The notes under the pieces were generated by a model that saw only the letters and a list, made by a program, of their open reading frames with translations, searched no databases and was not told the origin of the DNA. Shown here in pieces: positions 58,278-64,000 of a stretch of 64,000 nt of DNA. The stretch is taken from assembly GCF_050003625.1 (NCBI RefSeq), contig NC_134400.1:59462066-59526065 (forward strand). Reading direction: 5' to 3'. Within the stretch, counting starts at the first letter, position 1, and each line of letters opens with the position of its first letter. This DNA is from Haematobia irritans. Lineage: Eukaryota > Arthropoda > Insecta > Diptera > Muscidae. The position numbers and the translations under genes are program-made.

Positions 58278-59152
58278 TAAGGTAAATTTATTAAAATCAA
58301 CAGCTTTCGAAGAAAAGTAGGTGTTTGCATGTGTATGATAGCTTTTATATACGTATTTATTTCGTTAATTGTACTTTATTTCAAATAAATAAAATTTAAA
58401 TTTAATTAAAACAAAAACCAATATGGTTATTTATTAACAGTAAAATATTTCTGATCATTCATTTATCAAATTGATGTAATCTATTCACCAATGTAAGTAA
58501 AATTTTTGATAAGGACGGAAATGTTCGCAATGTAAACGAATATAATAATATCCATCCATTCAGTAGTAAAAATTTGTCTATGTAGCAAACATATCCGCCA
58601 TGACCACAAATTTGACTTATATTGATGAATATATTACATAAACCTTATGAACGTTTTACATCATATTGATGAATCGATTACATGAAATTGATGAATGGAT
58701 TACGTCAAATTAAGGAACAGCATTCATCGTTGTGACGATCGCGTTTGTAGCATCGACGAAAGATAATCGTAATTTTGAAGAATTGCATCAGCGATGATAT
58801 GTTCATCACAGTAATGAATTACAGTTCATCGCCATGATGAAAAATTCATAACCGGGATGAAATGTTAGGTTGGCTAATTTTTGACGAAAAATTCGTCACC
58901 GGGACGTAAGAATTCGTTCTCGTGACGTAAATTTTCCTTTCATTGTAGGACTATGTTTTGTTATATGTCCCATACTCCCGCGTACACGAACTGTTTAAGA
59001 TTCCTCTAAAATTCAAACAAAAATTATATATTATAAATCAAAAATCTGATGTAGTCTCCATATGTAGAAACTTTACATATAACTTAGGGAAGCGTATCCT
59101 TTGAACTGATACTGTTGATGTAATACATGTCTTAAAATCCACCTCAATTATA

Positions 59153-59727
59153 CACACAAAAAAATTTTTTTCTGATTCAATCACGAAATTAATTGATCCA
59201 ATTAATTTTTTAATTGAAATGTCTTCAATCACGAAAATGATAGTATCAATCACAGTTTTAATTGGGCATAGAAAAAATTCTTGATTAAAAAATTAATTGA
59301 TTTCATTGCCAAATTTCAATTAATTTTTTAATTGATTCAATTAAAAATTTAATTGATGTTGATTGCAAAACTCAATTAATTTATTAATTAAAAAAGGTAA
59401 CTATTTTCAATTACATTCTGAATTGGCTTAGAATTTTTATTTGGATTAACAATTGATTATTTGAAAAAAAAATTTTAACTACAAATTTAAAAAAAAATGT
59501 TCATCATCATCATAAACTGACTTAGTCTTCCGAATTTGATTAAAAGTTAATTGTATCAATTAACTTTTTAATTAAAAATTTTAAAATGTTCAATCATTGA
59601 CTTAATTAACTTAATGTTTCTATCTTGATTAAAAAGTTAATTGTACCAATTAATTTATTAATTGAAAAAAATTTCAACTTCAATTAACTTTTTAATTGGA
59701 AATATTTTGGTGATATTTTTTTCTGTG
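59153..59727. mobile_element. CACACAAAA MITE, TA duplication
   Basis: 575 bp, starting CACACAAAAAAATTTTTTTC and ending ATTTTTTTCTGTG, with TA at 59151-59152 and 59728-59729. AATTAATT motifs throughout. Confidence 0.82.
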
Positions 59728-59839
59728 TATATATTTTCAAGTAAACCTCGGAGAACTTCCAGAGGAAACTATTATATTCGATTCATGGTGGTGGGTATTG
59801 AAGACTCGGCCCGGCTGAACTTATGGCTGTATCTATGTA

Positions 59840-62012
59840 CTTGTTTTTATACCCTAAACCACATAGTGGTCAGGGTATAATAAGTGTGATCGGCCAAAAA
59901 ATGTGCCTACCAGAAATATTGATTTTACACCCCATAAAATATATACCGATCGACTCAGAATCACCTCCTATTTGTTGTTCACAGGATTCCGGTCGCAATT
60001 ATTAACCGATTTTGATGAAATTTGGTACAGGGAGTTTTTTGGACGAACGCTATTGAATTTGGAAGAAATCGGATCAAATTTAGATATAGCTCCCATATAT
60101 GTATCGCCCGATTTCGACAAATGGGGTCACGTTGCGCGTTTTTTCAAACGGATCGTCACCAAATTTGGCAAAAGGTAATCTTTTCCATCGCCCTTCAAGT
60201 CTGCAAAATTTCATCCAAATCGGTTCAGATTTAGAAATAGCTCTCATATATATGTATCGCCCGATTTTCCAAAATTTGGCCACAAAACCTTTATTTATCA
60301 ACCGATCTTACTCAAAGTTGGCTAAATATAATCTTCTATAGCACTAACTATATGTGCAAAAAATCATCGAAATCGGTTCAGATTTAGCTATAGCTCCCAT
60401 ATATATGTACCGCCCGATTTTTCTAAATTTGGCCAGAAAACCCTTATTTATCAACCGATCTTACCCAAATTTGGCTAAATGTAGTCTTCTGTAGCACTAA
60501 CTATATGTGCAAAAATCATCGAAATCGGTTCAGATTTAGATATAGCTCCCATATATGTATAGCCCGATTTTTCTAAATTTGGCCATAAAACCCTTATTTA
60601 TTAACCGATCTTACTAAAAGTTGGCTAGATCCAGTCCTCTGTAGTACTAACTATATGTGCAAAATTTCATAGAAATCGGTTAAAATTTAGATATAGCTAT
60701 GTATCGCCCGATTTTGAAAAATTCGCCCTTATAACCTTATGTTTGACCATACAGGCCTCATTTCGTAACTGATCTTACTCAAATCTTGCACAAGGTAACC
60801 TTTTGTGGTATTAATCAAACCCGCAAAATATTATGCAAATTGGTTCAGATTTAGATATCGCTTCCATATATATGCATCGCTCGATTTTCCCAAATTTGGC
60901 CATAGTACTCTTATTTATTAACCAATGTTACTCAAATTTCAAATTTTGATGTACTAGCCGATTGTACTTATACGCACTTGTAGCTCTTACATAAGAATAT
61001 TGCTCGATTTTTACAAATTTGTATTTATTACCCACACTAATTTAACGATTTTCTCTTTTTTAATAATGGGCTCAATATTAGAGGCATACTAACTCCGTAG
61101 GCGCAATATCAACACAGCCAGCGTTGCTAGAAGTAGTGGAAATTCCCTATATGTAGGGTTTTTCTAATATTTAGCGTCCTGTAGGGACGTAGGGCCACAA
61201 TGTAGGACATTTTCACTCAACACAATTTGTAATAATTTTTACATTTTGGTAGCTCTAGAGGAGGAAATTAGAAGCCGGCAAGGCTTGATCTTTAACAATG
61301 TGTGGTAAACTTTATTCCTGTAGAAAATTTTGTCAACATTTTATTTCTATAAAACATTTTGTCAAAATTGTATTTCTATAGAAATTTTTTTCAAAATATT
61401 ATTTCTATAAAAAATTTTCTCAAAATTTTATTTCTGTGGAATCTTTTCTCAAAATTTTATTTCTATAGAATTTATTGTCAAAATTTTATTTCTATAGAAA
61501 AATTTCTCACAAAAATTTGTTTATAGAAACTTTTTCCAAAATTTTATTTTTATAGAGATTTAAAAAAAAAAGTTACTAATTTGGGTAGAATTCTACCAAC
61601 TGTGGCAACCGTGGTGGTAATACAAATTTATATTCTAAGTTATATACGTTGAATATTCATGTTTTAAGATAATAAAGTACTTAGAACCATTTTTGTTTTG
61701 TAAAATTTTTTAAATTTAACGAAAAATATAGTAGGGAAAATTGTTTGGGAATGTATGGGAAAGTAGGGAACTTTGTTTGTCCTTGTAGGGTAAACCGAAC
61801 ATTTTCCCTGGCAACATTGACTATGAGCTATAGTCAGATTGACACAAAGGACCCATAGATATGTACCCCTTAATTTTCTTAAATATGCAACTGTGGTTTA
61901 TCTCCCAGACCTATATGTTACCCCACAAATGCTTATGATTACTAATTCTGTAATGGTGGTTTAGGGTATGATATAGTCGGCCCCGCCCGACTTTCTACTA
62001 TACTTACTTGTT
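59840..62012 (-). mobile_element. Helentron-like family D with 153-bp-type array
   Basis: The left end is the hairpin ATACCCTAAACCAC/GTGGTCAGGGTAT (about 59848-59879). The GGTTCAGATTTAG landmarks lie at 60222, 60375, 60527 and 60678, so units are 153, 152 and 151 bp. The minus strand of the units translates as GRYIYMRAISKSEPIWMKF, the same peptide motif as families C and E. It ends GTCGGCCCCGCCCGACTTTC then ACTTACTTGTTT, the reverse of the ACAAGTAAG start. A 29-bp minisatellite is nested at 61300-61560. Confidence 0.75.
61300..61560 (-). repeat. 29-bp minisatellite, reverse orientation
   Basis: Degenerate units of TTTTATTTCTATAGAAA, complementary to the arrays at 4755 and 14785. Confidence 0.75.
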
Positions 62013-63162
<1,150 letters not shown>

Positions 63163-63703
63163 CAGCAATCCCTCGATTTACGTCGCCTCGGTTTACGTTG
63201 TCTCGATTTACGTTGTCAAATTTTTCGTTCCATCCAACTTCGATTTACGTCGTCGATATTTTTGCCAACTTTATCAGAATCGCCTTCCATAAGTGAAATA
63301 AGTACCAACGATGATAACATCGAAACATTTATTTCTGAAATTCTTACTGAAAATTCCTCAAATTCTGATTGATATTGCATATATAACGCAATTGTCGAAG
63401 TGGCGATGTTTTTTTATATGCATACAACGTAACGGTTTTTCATTTGTTTATGAATTTAATTTTTAATCCCTGATATTTTTCAATAATTTATTGTTATTTT
63501 TTTGTGTATATGTTTGTTTTATATGTGTTTGCTTTATATTTTTATGAATAAAAAACTGAATTACCTTTATTGTTGAAGTTTTTTATTATGTAGACGCACA
63601 TACATACATAATTAAATGAAATTAGAAGTAATTCGGATTACGTCGTTTCGATTAACGTCGTCAAATTCCGGAACCAATCACGACGTTAATCGAGGGATTA
63701 CTT
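63163..63703. mobile_element. pogo/Tigger-like MITE, ACGTCG-rich ends
   Basis: After TA it starts CAGCAATCCCTCGATTTACG and ends with the complement-like CGTTAATCGAGGGATTACTT. TTTACGTCG/CGATTAACG motifs are repeated in both ends. About 540 bp with no transposase; the pogo-like assignment is from end style. Confidence 0.62.
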
Positions 63704-63769
63704 CACCGTTTCACTTTTTTAATTTCTCGGTTGCTTTTGATGCCACAAGAAGAAAAACATGATATCGAT

Positions 63770-64000
63770 GTAGGTATACAAGACACAAACAACCGAATTT
63801 ATTGCCAACCTCATTTCGGAGGTTGTAGCAACTATCTGTTTGCAGTTGTGTCACCTGACTAATTCGGTCGACTCAATCGAATTATGGGAAATGCAACTAA
63901 TACTCAATATGGTATTGATTGTGTTAACATATGGAATTGGTCGTTACTACCTTCTTCATTCGGTTGCATTACCCAACATAAATAGCACCCACAACCGAAT
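63770..64000. mobile_element. ACAACCGAAT element, cut by window edge
   Basis: ACAACCGAATTTATTGCCAA, GGTTGTAGCAACTATCTGTT and GCAGTTGTGTCACCTGACTA match, in reverse, the right end of 40321-43001. The copy runs off the window. Confidence 0.65.

Larger units (their letters stand above)
51861..58945 (+). mobile_element. zinc-finger transposon (CACCGAAAG family), outer copy
   Basis: It starts CACCGAAAGAAAAAGCGTTC and ends AAATTTTCCTTTCATTG, with TA at 51859-51860 and 58946-58947. Subterminal regions are full of TTCGTCAC/GTGACGAA and ATTGATGAAT motifs. A zinc-finger gene lies at 55394-56033. Four later insertions split it: an unclassified 650-bp block (52200-52850), a CCCTGC MITE (53032), a family B element (53669) and a second copy of itself (56046-58277). 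Without them it would be about 2.2 kb, the size of the inner copy. Confidence 0.78.

Overview
The window is AT-rich animal DNA carrying part of one large, transposon-filled gene. The only host gene I can support is the fly Pax6 orthologue eyeless (ey), on the minus strand. Four coding exons are visible in transcription order: 62288-62453 (first part of the paired domain), 23744-23924 (rest of the paired domain except its last helix), 11773-12247 (last paired-domain helix plus a low-complexity linker) and 3285-3347 (a short acidic linker exon). All join in consistent splice phase (phase 1 or 2 G|G joins and a phase 0 join) with GT/AG borders. The homeodomain exons lie to the left of base 1, and the upstream N-terminal exons lie beyond base 64000 or are not recognised. 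Protein details (GGVFVGGRP rather than the toy form, a WPPKHY..SWY block and a YSKLRLL block) fit eyeless rather than twin of eyeless. Repeat types, codon use and divergence suggest a calyptrate, probably muscid, fly; this is inference.

The introns are very large: about 38.4 kb, 11.5 kb and 8.4 kb inside the window. They are built almost entirely of nested mobile elements. Main classes: (i) several short inverted-repeat families that all begin CAC and end GTG and are flanked by a 2-bp duplication (TA, CA or rarely TG); one carries a zinc-finger gene and two carry a pair of divergent tRNA-like modules; (ii) Helentron/DINE-like elements ending in ACAAGT and strong hairpins, each with an internal array of 153-bp units; (iii) hAT elements with 8-bp duplications, nested in each other (13395-19935 and 14014-17531); (iv) pieces of a LOA-like LINE (32.7-34.8 kb, 38.3-43.4 kb, 48.4-48.6 kb) and of its 3' tail; (v) decayed Tc1/mariner elements (mariner at 6.7 and 47.4 kb, a D37E-type element at 44.5 kb, pogo-like ends).

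Layout from left to right: 0-3.3 kb element debris; 3.3 kb linker exon; 4.5-6.2 kb Helentron-like array; 6.7-8.6 kb mariner and a MITE; 9.2-11.1 kb a 1.9-kb palindrome made by two inverted copies of one element; 11.8-12.2 kb exon; 13.4-19.9 kb nested hATs; 20.4-23.6 kb nested CAC..GTG elements; 23.7-23.9 kb exon; 24-38 kb MITEs, Helentron-like arrays and LINE pieces; 38.3-43.4 kb a LINE broken by a four-level nest; 44.5-47.8 kb broken transposases around an inverted-repeat unit; 49.8-51.4 kb another 153-bp array; 51.9-58.9 kb a zinc-finger transposon that has inserted into a copy of itself; 59.8-62.0 kb a fourth 153-bp array; 62.3 kb exon; 63.2-64 kb further MITEs.

No RNA gene, CRISPR array or bacterial feature is supported. 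The most interesting structural signals are the shared 153-bp, frame-preserving repeat unit in four different Helentron-like families, the common CAC..GTG/2-bp grammar across otherwise unrelated MITE families, and the tRNA-like cassette shared by two of them.
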